A DNA stretch of 64,000 nt. It comes from Spirochaetota bacterium. GTDB lineage: Bacteria; Spirochaetota; Spirochaetia; Treponematales; UBA12059. The number at the start of each line of letters is the position of its first letter. Within the stretch, counting starts at the first letter, position 1. The notes beneath the pieces are model-generated. The model saw only the letters and a program-made list of their open reading frames with translations, ran no database searches and was not told the origin of the DNA. The stretch is taken from contig JAHIWG010000012.1 of the NCBI GenBank assembly GCA_018816345.1, positions 18,539 to 82,538 of the forward strand, read 5' to 3'. A program made the position numbers and the translations under genes. Of the stretch, positions 40,510-50,593 are shown in pieces.

Positions 40510-41484
40510 ATGCATTCCGCTAATAAGACAGGCAGGTCGAACCTCAGGATCCCCGTAGTCGCGACCGCGCTCGCGGCGGCCCTCGCGCTCGCCGCTACGG
40601 GCCCGCTGGCGGCCGCGCCGGCGAAGCGAGCCGAGCCGATCAGGCTGGGCATCATGCCGGACGCCGACTCCCTACCGTTCATGGTGGCCGAGGCGGAAGG
40701 GCTCTTCGCGGCGAACGGCGTGTCCGTCGAGCTGGTCACCTTCGCTAACGCGCAGGAACGCGACGCGGCGATCCAGGCCGGCAGGCTGGACGGCGCCATA
40801 TCCGACCTGCTCGCGGCCGCCTTCCTCGCGGCCGGCGGGTTCGACATGCGCGTGACGAGCGCCACGGACGGACGCTACGGCATCGCCGCGGCCCCCGGCT
40901 CCGGCATCGCCGACGCGGCGGGGCTGGCCGGCAAGAGGATCGGCCTTTCCACCAACACGATCATCCAGTACTCGGTGGACGCCATAACCGGCGCGGCCGG
41001 GCTCCCGGCCTCAGGCTACTCCTCGGTCGCCATCCCCAAGATGCCAGTCAGGATGGAGATGCTGCTGGCCGGCCAGGTAGACGCCGCCGGGCTCCCGGAG
41101 CCCTTCCTGACTACCGCCGTCCAGCGCGGCGCGACCCTCGTGGGCACGACCGAGCAGTTCCATATCGACGCCGCTGTCATCGTGTTCTCCAAGGCCGTCC
41201 TCGATTCCAGGCTCGACGAGGTCAAGCGGCTTTACGCGGCCTACGCCACGGCCGCCAAGAGAATCAACACGTCGCCCGACTCGTACCGCGGCTTCCTCGT
41301 CGAGAAGGCCCGGTTCCCGGCCGAGGTCAAGGACGCGTACCGCTTCGTTACGTACCGCGCGCCCACCCTGCCCGCCGTCGCGCACGTGCAGGCCGCGATA
41401 TCGTGGCTCAAGGCCCGCGGTCTACTGAGCAAGGATCTGGTCCCCGCCGACCTCCTCGATGGAAGGGCCGTCGCCGCGTGGTAG
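40510..41484 (+). CDS. ABC transporter substrate-binding protein (NMT1/SsuA-like)
   Basis: RLGIMPDADSLPFMVAEAEGLFAANGVSVELVTFANAQERDAAIQAGRLDGAISDL. Confidence 0.85.
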   Translation: MHSANKTGRSNLRIPVVATALAAALALAATGPLAAAPAKRAEPIRLGIMPDADSLPFMVAEAEGLFAANGVSVELVTFANAQERDAAIQAGRLDGAISDLLAAAFLAAGGFDMRVTSATDGRYGIAAAPGSGIADAAGLAGKRIGLSTNTIIQYSVDAITGAAGLPASGYSSVAIPKMPVRMEMLLAGQVDAAGLPEPFLTTAVQRGATLVGTTEQFHIDAAVIVFSKAVLDSRLDEVKRLYAAYATAAKRINTSPDSYRGFLVEKARFPAEVKDAYRFVTYRAPTLPAVAHVQAAISWLKARGLLSKDLVPADLLDGRAVAAW

Positions 41485-42320
41485 AGCTCCGGGAGCTCGC
41501 GATCGACTACCCCGCGGGCTCCGCGAACGCGCGGGGCCGCGTCCCGGCCGTCGCCGGCGCCAGCGCCTTATTCCCGGCGGGAGGCGTCTCGGCCATAGTC
41601 GGCCCGTCCGGCTGCGGCAAGACGAGCGTCGCGCACGCCATAGCGGGGCTCCTCGCGCCTAGTTCCGGGCAGGTGCTCGTAGACGGCGAGCCGGTCCGCG
41701 GGGTCCGCGGCAGGACCGCGGTCATCTTCCAGGATTTCGGGCTCCTCCCATGGCGCACGGTCGAGGGCAACGCGGCGCTTCCGCTCGAGGTCGCCGGCGT
41801 CGGGCGCTCCGCGAGGCGCGAGAGGGTACGCCCAGTGCTCGAGGAGCTAGGGCTCTCGGGCTTCGGACGCTTCTACCCGAGCAGCCTCTCGGGCGGCATG
41901 AAGCAGCGCGTAGCCATAGCGCGGGCCCTCGTCTCCGAGCCCGACATCCTCGTGATGGACGAGCCGTTCTCCAGCCTCGACGCGCTCACGCGCGAGGCCG
42001 CCCAGGAGTTCCTCCTGGAAGTCAGGCGCAAGAGGCCCCTCTCGATCATCGTCATTACCCATTCTATAGAAGAGGCCGTATACCTGGCCCAATCCGTCTT
42101 CGTCATGTCGGGCAAGAACCCGGGGACGATAAGCGGACGCTTCGACATCCCCGAGAACGAGGCCGCCTCTCGCTTCGCGGCGCGCCCGGATCCCGATGAG
42201 CGGGCGGACTCAGAAGGGCGGGCGGACTTCCGCTCCGCCCCCCGCTACCTCGAGCTGTGCGCCGCGATCCGGACGGCGCTCCGCGGCTCGGGCCGGACCG
42301 ACGACGGGGCCGTGGCGTGA
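41478..42320 (+). CDS. ABC transporter ATP-binding protein (SsuB/TauB-like)
   Basis: Walker A GPSGCGKT, LSGGMKQRVAIARAL; GTG start overlaps upstream stop. Confidence 0.88.
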   Translation: MVELRELAIDYPAGSANARGRVPAVAGASALFPAGGVSAIVGPSGCGKTSVAHAIAGLLAPSSGQVLVDGEPVRGVRGRTAVIFQDFGLLPWRTVEGNAALPLEVAGVGRSARRERVRPVLEELGLSGFGRFYPSSLSGGMKQRVAIARALVSEPDILVMDEPFSSLDALTREAAQEFLLEVRRKRPLSIIVITHSIEEAVYLAQSVFVMSGKNPGTISGRFDIPENEAASRFAARPDPDERADSEGRADFRSAPRYLELCAAIRTALRGSGRTDDGAVA

Positions 42321-43087
42321 CCCCCTCCAGGCGGCCGGGAAGGTCCTCGGCGGCAGGCATAGCGATAGCCGCTACCTTCCTATTCGGGGCATGGGCGGTC
42401 GCCGCCGCCGCCGTCGGCAAGCCCTTCCTCCCGAGCCCGGCGAAGGCCGCGGCTGCGTTCGCCAGGCTCGCGGCCGACGGCGCGCTCGGCGTGCACGCCG
42501 GGGCCAGCCTCTCCAGGGTGGCCTGGGCGCTCGTAGCCAGCTTCGTCCCGGCGGCCGCGCTCGGCCTCGCGGCCGGGCGCTCCGCTCGCGTCGACGCCGT
42601 CGTCTCCCCCCTCGTCTATATCCTGCACCCGCTACCCAAGGCGGCTTTCCTGCCTATAATACTCCTGGCCTTCGGGCTCGGCGAGGCGTCGAAGATATTC
42701 CTCGTCGGCGTCATAATATTCAGCCAGGTACTCGTCTCGGCGAGGGACTCCGCGAGGCGGATCCCGAGGCAGCTCATCGACTCGGTCCGCTCGCTCGGGG
42801 CCTCCCGCCTCTCCCTGGCCGTCCTCGTCGTAGTCCCGGCGTCCCTGCCCGACCTCCTTACGTCGCTCCGCGTCAGCCTCGGCACCGCGGTCGCCGTGCT
42901 GTTCCTCGCCGAGACGTTCGCGACGGAGACGGGCTTAGGCTACCTCATAGTCGATTCCTGGGCGCGCGTAGCCTATCCGGAGATGTACGCCGCCATCATC
43001 GCGATGAGCCTCCTGGGGCTCGGCCTCTTCGCGGCCGTCGACGCGGCCGAGCGGCTCCTATGCCCGTGGCGCTCGTACAGGACGTAG
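42317..43087 (+). CDS. ABC transporter permease (SsuC/TauC-like)
   Basis: Hydrophobic; EAA-loop region SVRSLGASRLSLAVLVVVPASLPDLLTSLRVSLGTAVAVLFLAE; GTG start overlaps upstream stop. Confidence 0.87.
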   Translation: MTPSRRPGRSSAAGIAIAATFLFGAWAVAAAAVGKPFLPSPAKAAAAFARLAADGALGVHAGASLSRVAWALVASFVPAAALGLAAGRSARVDAVVSPLVYILHPLPKAAFLPIILLAFGLGEASKIFLVGVIIFSQVLVSARDSARRIPRQLIDSVRSLGASRLSLAVLVVVPASLPDLLTSLRVSLGTAVAVLFLAETFATETGLGYLIVDSWARVAYPEMYAAIIAMSLLGLGLFAAVDAAERLLCPWRSYRT

Positions 43088-43141
43088 GGCGAAGTCTCCG
43101 CCACTATGGAACCATGATAGGGCGGACCCGCTACGCGGGTA

Positions 43142-45079
43142 TCAGGCCAGGGGGAAGCGCGCCTCGACGAGCGTTCCGGGGGCCGCGGCCGATAGGTCGA
43201 TCGTGCCGTTCAACTGCAGGACGAGGGCCCTGACAATCGTCAGGCCCAGCTTCCCCTCGACGCCCCCGGGCAGCCCGGCGCCGTAGTCCCTGACTCGTAG
43301 CGCGGCCTGGCTCCCGTCGCGGACGAAGGAGACGTCTATCCTGCCGCCTTTATCCTCGCCGTACCCGTGCTGCATGGCGTTCGTCACGATCTCGCGATAG
43401 AGGAGCCCGAGCGACACCGCCGAGTCGAGCGATAGGGGTATGTCCTCGCACTCGATCACGATGTCGAAGCGGGCGCCGACGCTCGCGGCCTCGGTCGACT
43501 GCGACGAGAGCACGTTCAGGTACTCCCTGACGTCGACCCTGAGCGACTCGGGCCGCTCGGCGGTTATCAAGTACGCCGCCGCAAGGGCGGACGTCCTCGA
43601 CTGTATCTTCGCGAGGGCCAGCCGGACCTCCTCGGTAGCCTCGCCCTTCTGAAGCTCTATGAGGCTCTCCAGGAACTGGAAGTTATTCTTGACGCGGTGG
43701 TGCAGCTCGCGGAGGAGTATCTCCCTGTCGTCGAGGGCGTCGTGGAGCCTCTTGTCGTTGCGCTTACGCTCGCTTATATCGCGGATGAAGGCCTGGTACA
43801 GGACGCGCTCCCCGAGCCGTATCGGGGATACGCTTATCTCGGCGTCGAACGAGGAGCCGTCGCCCCGGGAATGCGTCCACTCGAATATCATCGAGCGGCC
43901 CGAGGAGACTTCCTTTAGGATACTCAATACCGCGTCAGCGCTCGCGCGGCCGTCCGGCTGGGAAACCGGGGAGAAATCTATGGGGCTACTCCCCAGGATC
44001 TCGGCGGCGGACCTTCCGTATAGCCGCTCCGCGCCCCGGTTGCACTCCACGACCTTGAACGATCGGTCGACGATCAGGATGCCGTCGTTGGCGGCGTCGA
44101 ACAGCTTACGGAACCTAAGCTCGGACTCCTCCAGCTCGCGCTCCCGGACGGCGACGCGCTCCGACAGGCGCTTCTCCTCCTCCGCGAGGACCAGCCGCTT
44201 GCCCCGCTCCAGGTACACGCGGCTAGCGGCGAACAGCGCCGCCGCGAGGAGCAGCACGCCCGCGGAGAAGACGAGCGTCCTCGGCGTCTCGACCGCATTG
44301 AGGTCGGCCATGAGCGAGGAGCGCGACTCGTCAGCGATTATGGTGAACTCGCCGCTGCCTAGCCTGAACGAGCGAGAGGTCATCAGGCTCCCCTCGTCGA
44401 GAGCGAAGAGCGTCGGCTTACGGTCGTCGGAGGCCCAGAGAATCCTACCGGCGCCGAACATCAGGAACGAGCGGCGGCCCTCGCCCGTGGCTAGCGGCGA
44501 CAGGTACTTATCTATCGCCTTTCCTAGGCCGACCGCGGTACCCAGGACTCCCTTGAGGGCCCCCTCGACGTATACGGGGTAGAAGAACATGAAGTAAGGC
44601 TCGGGATCGGCCGAAGGCCCGTGCAGCACTACCGGGGCCTCGCCCGAGCCGAAGCCCTGCCAAAGCTCGGAGGAGGCCTGGGTCAGCGCGGCGACGACGC
44701 TCCCGGTACCTTGTCGCGCCTCGACGAATCGAGGCATCCCGGGACCGCGGAAATAAGCGTAGGCTATTGACTCCCTGTAGGACTCGCTCTCGAACTCGAG
44801 GAGCGAGACCATGGACGCGTCGTCGCGGATGCCGCGCTCGTACTCGTTGAAGGAATATGACGATAGGATGCGGTTCTCCTCGAGCAGGCGGGAGAAGCTC
44901 TCCTCCATAGCGTTGCGAGCCAGATCGACCTGTAGCGCCCTATTGCGCTCCGCGAGGGCCAGGTGCGTCCTAGTGGACGCCCGATCGGCCACGTACCACG
45001 AGGCGGCGACCGCGGACGTCACGATGACGGCGGCGAATAAATACGCTAGCCTTAGCCACCGCTCGCGCTCGAATTTCAT
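43142..45079 (-). CDS. Sensor histidine kinase (extracellular sensor, PAS, HisKA_2, HATPase)
   Basis: Two TMs; PAS; LLRELHHRVKNNFQFLESLIELQ; HATPase ITNAMQHGYGEDKGG. Confidence 0.88.
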   Translation of the reverse strand: MKFERERWLRLAYLFAAVIVTSAVAASWYVADRASTRTHLALAERNRALQVDLARNAMEESFSRLLEENRILSSYSFNEYERGIRDDASMVSLLEFESESYRESIAYAYFRGPGMPRFVEARQGTGSVVAALTQASSELWQGFGSGEAPVVLHGPSADPEPYFMFFYPVYVEGALKGVLGTAVGLGKAIDKYLSPLATGEGRRSFLMFGAGRILWASDDRKPTLFALDEGSLMTSRSFRLGSGEFTIIADESRSSLMADLNAVETPRTLVFSAGVLLLAAALFAASRVYLERGKRLVLAEEEKRLSERVAVRERELEESELRFRKLFDAANDGILIVDRSFKVVECNRGAERLYGRSAAEILGSSPIDFSPVSQPDGRASADAVLSILKEVSSGRSMIFEWTHSRGDGSSFDAEISVSPIRLGERVLYQAFIRDISERKRNDKRLHDALDDREILLRELHHRVKNNFQFLESLIELQKGEATEEVRLALAKIQSRTSALAAAYLITAERPESLRVDVREYLNVLSSQSTEAASVGARFDIVIECEDIPLSLDSAVSLGLLYREIVTNAMQHGYGEDKGGRIDVSFVRDGSQAALRVRDYGAGLPGGVEGKLGLTIVRALVLQLNGTIDLSAAAPGTLVEARFPLA

Positions 45080-45174
45080 ACTATTATAATAGGCTACTGA
45101 GTATTGAGGTTCAAGACTGACACGTCGAAAACAGAATTCATCTTGACGATCGCTCCAAAATCTCTAATAATCTA

Positions 45175-45708
45175 ATGATGACGACTCAACTAATCGATTC
45201 CCTCTGGGAACGCCTCGCGGGGGTTTCTATAGAGGCCCTCAGGATGAGCGACGCCGAGGCGGCGCGCTTCCGCTCCAACCGCGTGGCCAAGCTCGTGGGG
45301 CTCCTACCCTTCCTGGCAGGCTGCGACGACGCCGAGCGCACGGCCCTGGCCCACCTGGCCGTCTTCGCTATAGCAGGCCGAGGCGAGGCCCGCCGCGTAT
45401 TCGACCATTCGCCGGCCGACGACGCCGAGCCCCTCGCCAGGCTACGTACTATAGCCGACTTCAAGGGCGGCCAGCGCGCCGTCATAGACAGGGGCATGGC
45501 CATGCTCGGCCTGTGCATGGTCTCGGGCTACCGCCGCGACGCCGAGCCTGACAGGATCCTAGGCGCGTATAATCCGGTGAATGCCGATACCGGCAAGGCA
45601 GCGGGGGCCGAGAGCGCCTTCAGGAAGACAATAGCCGGGACCCAGCCGACCGAGGTAGACGCTATCTTGTCCGTAGACGAAGCTGCAACAGGATTCTGGC
45701 AGGGATAA
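45175..45708 (+). CDS. Hypothetical protein
   Basis: Uninterrupted ORF directly upstream of LuxR-type gene. Confidence 0.5.
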   Translation: MMTTQLIDSLWERLAGVSIEALRMSDAEAARFRSNRVAKLVGLLPFLAGCDDAERTALAHLAVFAIAGRGEARRVFDHSPADDAEPLARLRTIADFKGGQRAVIDRGMAMLGLCMVSGYRRDAEPDRILGAYNPVNADTGKAAGAESAFRKTIAGTQPTEVDAILSVDEAATGFWQG

Positions 45709-45709
45709 C

Positions 45710-46423
45710 ATGCCTAAAAGTCTTCGCGCTTCAGGCTTCTTATTCGCCTCGATATTCTTGCTCGGATTTCTAGTCAATCTAGTTTTCATCGGCATGCGCG
45801 ACGGGATACTCCGAGGATTACTGCATCCGTATCAGATAATCCTAATCGCCGCGACGGGCCTATTCCTGCTCAGCGGATTCTTCGAGCGCCTTCGATGGAT
45901 ACAGCCGCTGATGTTCATAGTGCTGAGCCCCGTCAGTATCATTTCCGACGCGCAGAGCATCTACGGCCTCGGCTTCTTCGTCATGGGCGTCATCCTGCTC
46001 GAGCGGGCCGGCTTCTTCGTCAAGCGACGATCCATTAAGTTTTTCATAGTCCTTTCCTACCTGCTCGTGATAGAGATAGTCGCCGTCGTCGTCTCCAAGC
46101 GGCCCATAGCCGACGCCGTGTCGCCGACCTTCTTCATAGCCGCCTTCGGGCTCTTCCTATGGTTCCTCTACAACGATAAGCTCGTCACCATGCTCAAGGA
46201 GCCGAGGCCGAGCGTATCGCTTGTCGACAAGGGCCTGTCGGCGGCGGAGCGATCCTTCGTCCTGCTGACGCTGGCCGGGAAGTCCCACAAGGAGATAGCC
46301 GTCGAATTCGACCTGAAGGAGTCGACGGTCCGGAACACGCTAGCCCGCGCCTACAAGAAGCTGGGCGTCGAGGACCGCGTCGGGCTCGCGATCATAGGGG
46401 AGCGCTACGAGATACTGGGCTGA
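45710..46423 (+). CDS. Membrane protein with C-terminal LuxR-type HTH
   Basis: Several N-terminal TMs; C-terminal LSAAERSFVLLTLAGKSHKEIAVEFDLKESTVRNTLARAYKKLGVEDRVGL. Confidence 0.8.
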   Translation: MPKSLRASGFLFASIFLLGFLVNLVFIGMRDGILRGLLHPYQIILIAATGLFLLSGFFERLRWIQPLMFIVLSPVSIISDAQSIYGLGFFVMGVILLERAGFFVKRRSIKFFIVLSYLLVIEIVAVVVSKRPIADAVSPTFFIAAFGLFLWFLYNDKLVTMLKEPRPSVSLVDKGLSAAERSFVLLTLAGKSHKEIAVEFDLKESTVRNTLARAYKKLGVEDRVGLAIIGERYEILG

Positions 46424-46514
46424 GCCATAAGGCCCGCTACGCGGGCTGCCCGAGCGGCGGACGGCCCGAATAGCGGCGGGAACGGCGCAGAGCAGCGTCA
46501 GTGCCCCGTCCTGG

Positions 46515-47486
46515 CTAGCCTAGGTCAAAGCCCCGCCGGCAGAGGTAATCGCAGAAGAAGCAGGCGTCCCCCGTCTTGCCCGGGAATTTGACCCCGGAGG
46601 CCTCGAGGCGCTTCCTTGTCTCCCCTAGCCCCGTCTCGTAGCAGGCCCTGATAAGGGGGCGCTCGGCGGCGTTCCGCATGAGCGCGTCGTACGAGTCGCG
46701 CGCGGTACCTACGATCAGCTCGGGGTTCTCGTTGGCGAAGCCGCAGCAGACGGCTACGGAGCCGTCGGGATGGACGTAGAGGACGTTGCCGGGGCCGGCG
46801 CAGTAGTCGTCCGCGAACCAGCGGGAGGCGTCCCAGGCGCCCTCCCCGGCCGAGCGCGAGAGGGGCGAGCGGACGACGGGCACGAGCAGGCCCGAGCCGT
46901 CGTCCGGATCGGACTCGGAGCGCGCCAGGTAAGCGGCGTCGACGACGCGGGCCGGCTCCCCGTCCGACGACTCGACGCGGCCTCCGAGCGCCTTCGCGAC
47001 CTCGTCAAGGCCGGCTAGGAAGGCCCCGTCGTCGGGCGAACGCACGGAGAGTATCTCGGCGGCGTCCTTGCGGCCCCAGGCCTCGAAGACGGCCCGGAGG
47101 AAGGCCGCGACGCGCTCGGGCCGCTGCCCGTGGTACGCGTCGTAGCTCAGGCCCACGATGCCGTCGAAGCCGGCCTCGCAGACGGCCGCGAGCGACGAGC
47201 GGAGCCCTTCCTCGTCCTTCCACCAGTCGCCGTTCGTCATCAGGCGGTCGAAGAACAGGCCGCGCTCCACGGCGGCGCGCGACACCTCGACGAGGAAGTC
47301 GGGCCTCAGGAACGGCTCGCCGCCGGAGAACCCTATCCTCTCCACGCCGCTCTCGGCGCAGGCGTCGAGGAAGGCGACAGCGTCGGCGGACGACAGCTCG
47401 GCGGGGCCGCGGGCGACGCGGCAATGGGGGCAGCGGAGATTGCAGCGGCCCGTGGGCGCGAAGATGATCTCTTCCGGTTGGAACAT
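46515..47486 (-). CDS. Radical SAM protein with C-terminal Cys cluster
   Basis: PTGRCNLRCPHCRVARG; C-terminal GDACFFCDYLCRRGF. Confidence 0.87.
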   Translation of the reverse strand: MFQPEEIIFAPTGRCNLRCPHCRVARGPAELSSADAVAFLDACAESGVERIGFSGGEPFLRPDFLVEVSRAAVERGLFFDRLMTNGDWWKDEEGLRSSLAAVCEAGFDGIVGLSYDAYHGQRPERVAAFLRAVFEAWGRKDAAEILSVRSPDDGAFLAGLDEVAKALGGRVESSDGEPARVVDAAYLARSESDPDDGSGLLVPVVRSPLSRSAGEGAWDASRWFADDYCAGPGNVLYVHPDGSVAVCCGFANENPELIVGTARDSYDALMRNAAERPLIRACYETGLGETRKRLEASGVKFPGKTGDACFFCDYLCRRGFDLG

Positions 47487-47635
47487 GGCTATAGCGTAGC
47501 CCTAAGCGAGCCGAGGCTCAAGTAGCTCGGGGAAGTGCCCGTCGGGAATTATCCGTTTGAACGATTCTTTCATTTGCGCGCCGGGCCCCGGACGAAGTAC
47601 TACTCTATGCGTGGTACATAGACAGGAGCCTTGAG

Positions 47636-48643
47636 ATGGAACGATTAAGGACCATAATCGAAGATACAGCCGCCGGGACAGGATTCTCGGGAGTCGTCTC
47701 GGTCTCGAGCCGCTCGGGACCGGCGTTCCGCGCGGCTTACGGCTACCGCGACCGCGCCAACGGAGCGGTGAACGGGACCGATACGCGCCTCGCCATAGCC
47801 TCGGGCACGAAGCTATTCACCGCCCTCGGGATCGGGAGGCTCGTACAGGGAGGACGGCTTTCGGTATCGACCGAGGTCGGCGAGCTCGCGCCTGATTTCT
47901 CCGCCTGGATAGACCCCAGGGCGACTATAGGCCAGCTCCTGACGCATTCGTCGGGCTGCTACGACTACCTCGACGAAGAGGCGATGGAAGACTACGACAA
48001 CTTCAGGCTGGAGATCCCGTGGTACGACCTAGCCACGCCTTCCGATTATCTGCCGCTCTTCCAGGGCCGCCCATCCAAGTTCGCCCCCGGGGAGCGCTAC
48101 TCCTACTCCAACGGCGGCTACGTCGCACTCGGCATCCTTATAGAGCGCGTCTCGGGCTCGCCGTACCGCGACTTCATCGCCGCGGAAGTGCTCGCCCCCG
48201 CCGGCATGGCGGGCTCGGGCTTCTTCGCCTTCGACGAGCTTCCCGCCGACGTCGCCTCGGGCTACCTGGGCGACGGCCTCGCGACCAACGTCTATAAGGT
48301 GCCCGTACGGGGCGGCGGCGACGGAGGCATGTATACCACGGCGGCGGACCTGGACGCGCTCTGGCGCTCGCTGTTCTCGGGCCGTATCCTGGCGGAAGGG
48401 CTCCTCGAGGACTGGCTCGCCCCCAAGATCGATATTAGCGAGCGTAGCTCCTACGCCTACGGCCTCTACCTGCGGAAGAAGGACGGCTCGTACTTTATAG
48501 TCGGCGGCGACCACGGCGTCGGCTTCGACTCCCGGTACCTCCCCGACCGCGACCTCGTCGTCTCCATCCTATCCAACGAGAGCGACGGCGAGGAGGCGAT
48601 GCGGGACGCGATACTGGGCGCCTTGGACGACGGAGCGCTCTAG
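47636..48643 (+). CDS. Serine hydrolase (beta-lactamase family/class C-like)
   Basis: SGTKLFTALGIGRLVQGGRL (SxxK) and YSNGGYVALG (YxN). Confidence 0.87.
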   Translation: MERLRTIIEDTAAGTGFSGVVSVSSRSGPAFRAAYGYRDRANGAVNGTDTRLAIASGTKLFTALGIGRLVQGGRLSVSTEVGELAPDFSAWIDPRATIGQLLTHSSGCYDYLDEEAMEDYDNFRLEIPWYDLATPSDYLPLFQGRPSKFAPGERYSYSNGGYVALGILIERVSGSPYRDFIAAEVLAPAGMAGSGFFAFDELPADVASGYLGDGLATNVYKVPVRGGGDGGMYTTAADLDALWRSLFSGRILAEGLLEDWLAPKIDISERSSYAYGLYLRKKDGSYFIVGGDHGVGFDSRYLPDRDLVVSILSNESDGEEAMRDAILGALDDGAL

Positions 48644-49098
48644 GCGCGGCTTTCGGTCGCCCGCGCGGGCGAGAACGACCGGGCCGGCGAGAGCCTCGGC
48701 CCGGCGACTATTGGCCGGCAACCGGGAAGATAGATATCGTGAAGGCGCCATAGCGTAATATGGCCGACGCTATACGGTTTTATATCATGCCGTTTAATGC
48801 CGATCGTTGAGATTATCTGAAAATCGGCTGCGAAAAATGCGTTTTTCGATTAAATAACGACATATTATCTCTTTTAGCACTAAACATCCCCTGCTAGTTG
48901 TTGTATACTATCTCTCGAGAGAGTCTATCTAGACATCGATGTAACGCCCTTTCCTGAGGACGGACGCGATAGGCCTTCGACGGACGCGACAGCGCCAGGC
49001 GAAGGACTAACCGCGGTTTTCCTCGGACGACGTAAAGATTTACGCCCGGTGGTCCTGAACTCCCCAATCGCCTATCCTGGATGGGCGTACTATTTTAG

Positions 49099-49119
49099 CT
49101 CGGAGGAAGAACCTCCGAG
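49099..49119 (+). promoter_or_regulatory. 5'-UTR hairpin before the RRM gene
   Basis: ctcggagg-aagaa-cctccgag just upstream of the start codon region. Confidence 0.6.
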
Positions 49120-49133
49120 AAGAGGAAATTACC

Positions 49134-49406
49134 ATGGGCAAGAAAATCTACGTCGGAAACCTTAGCTACAACACCTATGAGAACGCGCTCCGCGATCTCT
49201 TCGCCGCCTACGGCCAGGTCGACTCCGTCAAGATCATCACCGATCGCGACTCCGGCCAGTCCAAGGGCTTCTGCTTCGTAGAGATGGGTTCCGATGCCGA
49301 GGCGCAGGCCGCTATCCAGGGCATCAACGGCCGCGAGGTCGACGGTCGCCAGCTCAAGGTCAACGAGGCCATGGACAAGCCCCGCCGCGACAACAATCGC
49401 TACTAG
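49134..49406 (+). CDS. RNA recognition motif (RRM) RNA-binding protein
   Basis: RNP2 KIYVGNLS, RNP1 KGFCFVEM. Confidence 0.94.
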   Translation: MGKKIYVGNLSYNTYENALRDLFAAYGQVDSVKIITDRDSGQSKGFCFVEMGSDAEAQAAIQGINGREVDGRQLKVNEAMDKPRRDNNRY

Positions 49407-49429
49407 TCCCCGGCCGTAAGGCCAGAGAG

Positions 49430-49458
49430 AAGCCCGGCTGAGAAGCCGGGCTTTTTTT
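49430..49458 (+). terminator. Rho-independent terminator
   Basis: agcccggct-gaga-agccgggctttttt. Confidence 0.88.
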
Positions 49459-49494
49459 CGCTTCCCGTAAAACGGCCGGCGCGGGGCCGTCCCG

Positions 49495-50496
49495 TCAACG
49501 CTTCCAGGCGGCTCCAGCGAAGAGGGCGCTGACGGCCGCGTCGTAGGCCTGGAAGCTCGTGGCCTTCTCTATCGCCTTGAGGGCGTCCGGCCGCTTAGTC
49601 GAGTCCGAGCGCGCCCCGAACGAGCGCCCTAGATACCCCCATAGTTCCTTCATCTTATCGAGGACGTGCCGCTGGCCGCTCAGGATTTCCCGATATCCGA
49701 AATACACGTCATCGTGAAAGGCCCCGATGGAGGCGATAGGATCGCTAGGCGGCCCGAGTCCCTTGATTCCTGAAGGCAGGAACGGATCGGAGATGGCGCC
49801 CCGGCCCAGCATCCACTCGCCGACTGACGGGAAGCGAAGCCTCAGGGCGTCGAAGTCTGCGACGCGGTTGATGTCGCCGTTATAGGATACGGGGTGCCTC
49901 GACGCCCGCGCCGCCTCCTCGAATCCGTCGAGGTCGGTTTCGCCGCCGTACATCTGGACCCCGACGCGAGGATGCACGATTATCCTCGAGATCGGGAAGT
50001 CGTTGAGCGCCTGTATGACGGGCATGATCTCGCGCCTATCGTCGAGGCCTAGCCTGAGCTTGACCGATAGCGGCAACGCGCTATGCGCGCAGGCGAGCTC
50101 CAGGAAGCTCCTTATCAGATCGGGGAACGGCAGGAGGCCCGAGCCCCTGCGCTTCGCCGTTACCATAGGATAGGGGCAGCCGAGGTTCCAGTTCACTTCA
50201 GAGTAGCCTAGGTCGGCCAGGACGGCGGCGGTCGAGACGAAACCGGGAGCGTCGTTGCTCAATACCTGAGGGATCACCGGGATACGCCTATTATATTCCG
50301 GTAGCAGGTCCTTATAGTGAGCGTCGCCCTTGCGCGAGCCGTCGACCGATAGTATGAACGGGGCCATAGCCCTATCGAAGCCGGGGAAGGCCTTGACGAA
50401 CGCGTTCCTGAACACGCGGCCGGTAACGCCATGGAGCGGCGCCATGCAGAGGATAAGGGACAGGATACGCCTCGCTTTCAGATCGCCGTATTGCAT
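49495..50496 (-). CDS. dus: tRNA-dihydrouridine synthase family protein
   Basis: MAPLHGVTGRVFRNAF, EVNWNLGCPYP, LPLSVKLRLGLDDR, VSYNGDINRVADFD. Confidence 0.88.
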   Translation of the reverse strand: MQYGDLKARRILSLILCMAPLHGVTGRVFRNAFVKAFPGFDRAMAPFILSVDGSRKGDAHYKDLLPEYNRRIPVIPQVLSNDAPGFVSTAAVLADLGYSEVNWNLGCPYPMVTAKRRGSGLLPFPDLIRSFLELACAHSALPLSVKLRLGLDDRREIMPVIQALNDFPISRIIVHPRVGVQMYGGETDLDGFEEAARASRHPVSYNGDINRVADFDALRLRFPSVGEWMLGRGAISDPFLPSGIKGLGPPSDPIASIGAFHDDVYFGYREILSGQRHVLDKMKELWGYLGRSFGARSDSTKRPDALKAIEKATSFQAYDAAVSALFAGAAWKR

Positions 50497-50527
50497 CGGC
50501 CTCGCTAGGCGCTCGCGACGGCGGCTC

Positions 50528-50553
50528 GGTTCGACTTCCCTTGGGGCTTTAGT
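50528..50553 (+). repeat. Inverted copy of tRNA-Glu 3' end
   Basis: GGTTCGACTTCCCTTGGGGCT vs tRNA-Glu GGTTCGACTCCCCTAGGGGCT (19/21). Confidence 0.85.
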
Positions 50554-50593
50554 AAAAAAAGCAGACCCGGCCGATGGCCGGGTCTGCTTTTTT
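50554..50593 (-). terminator. Bidirectional terminator of tRNA-Gln/tRNA-Glu unit
   Basis: aaaaaaagcagacccggcc-gat-ggccgggtctgctttttt. Confidence 0.9.
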
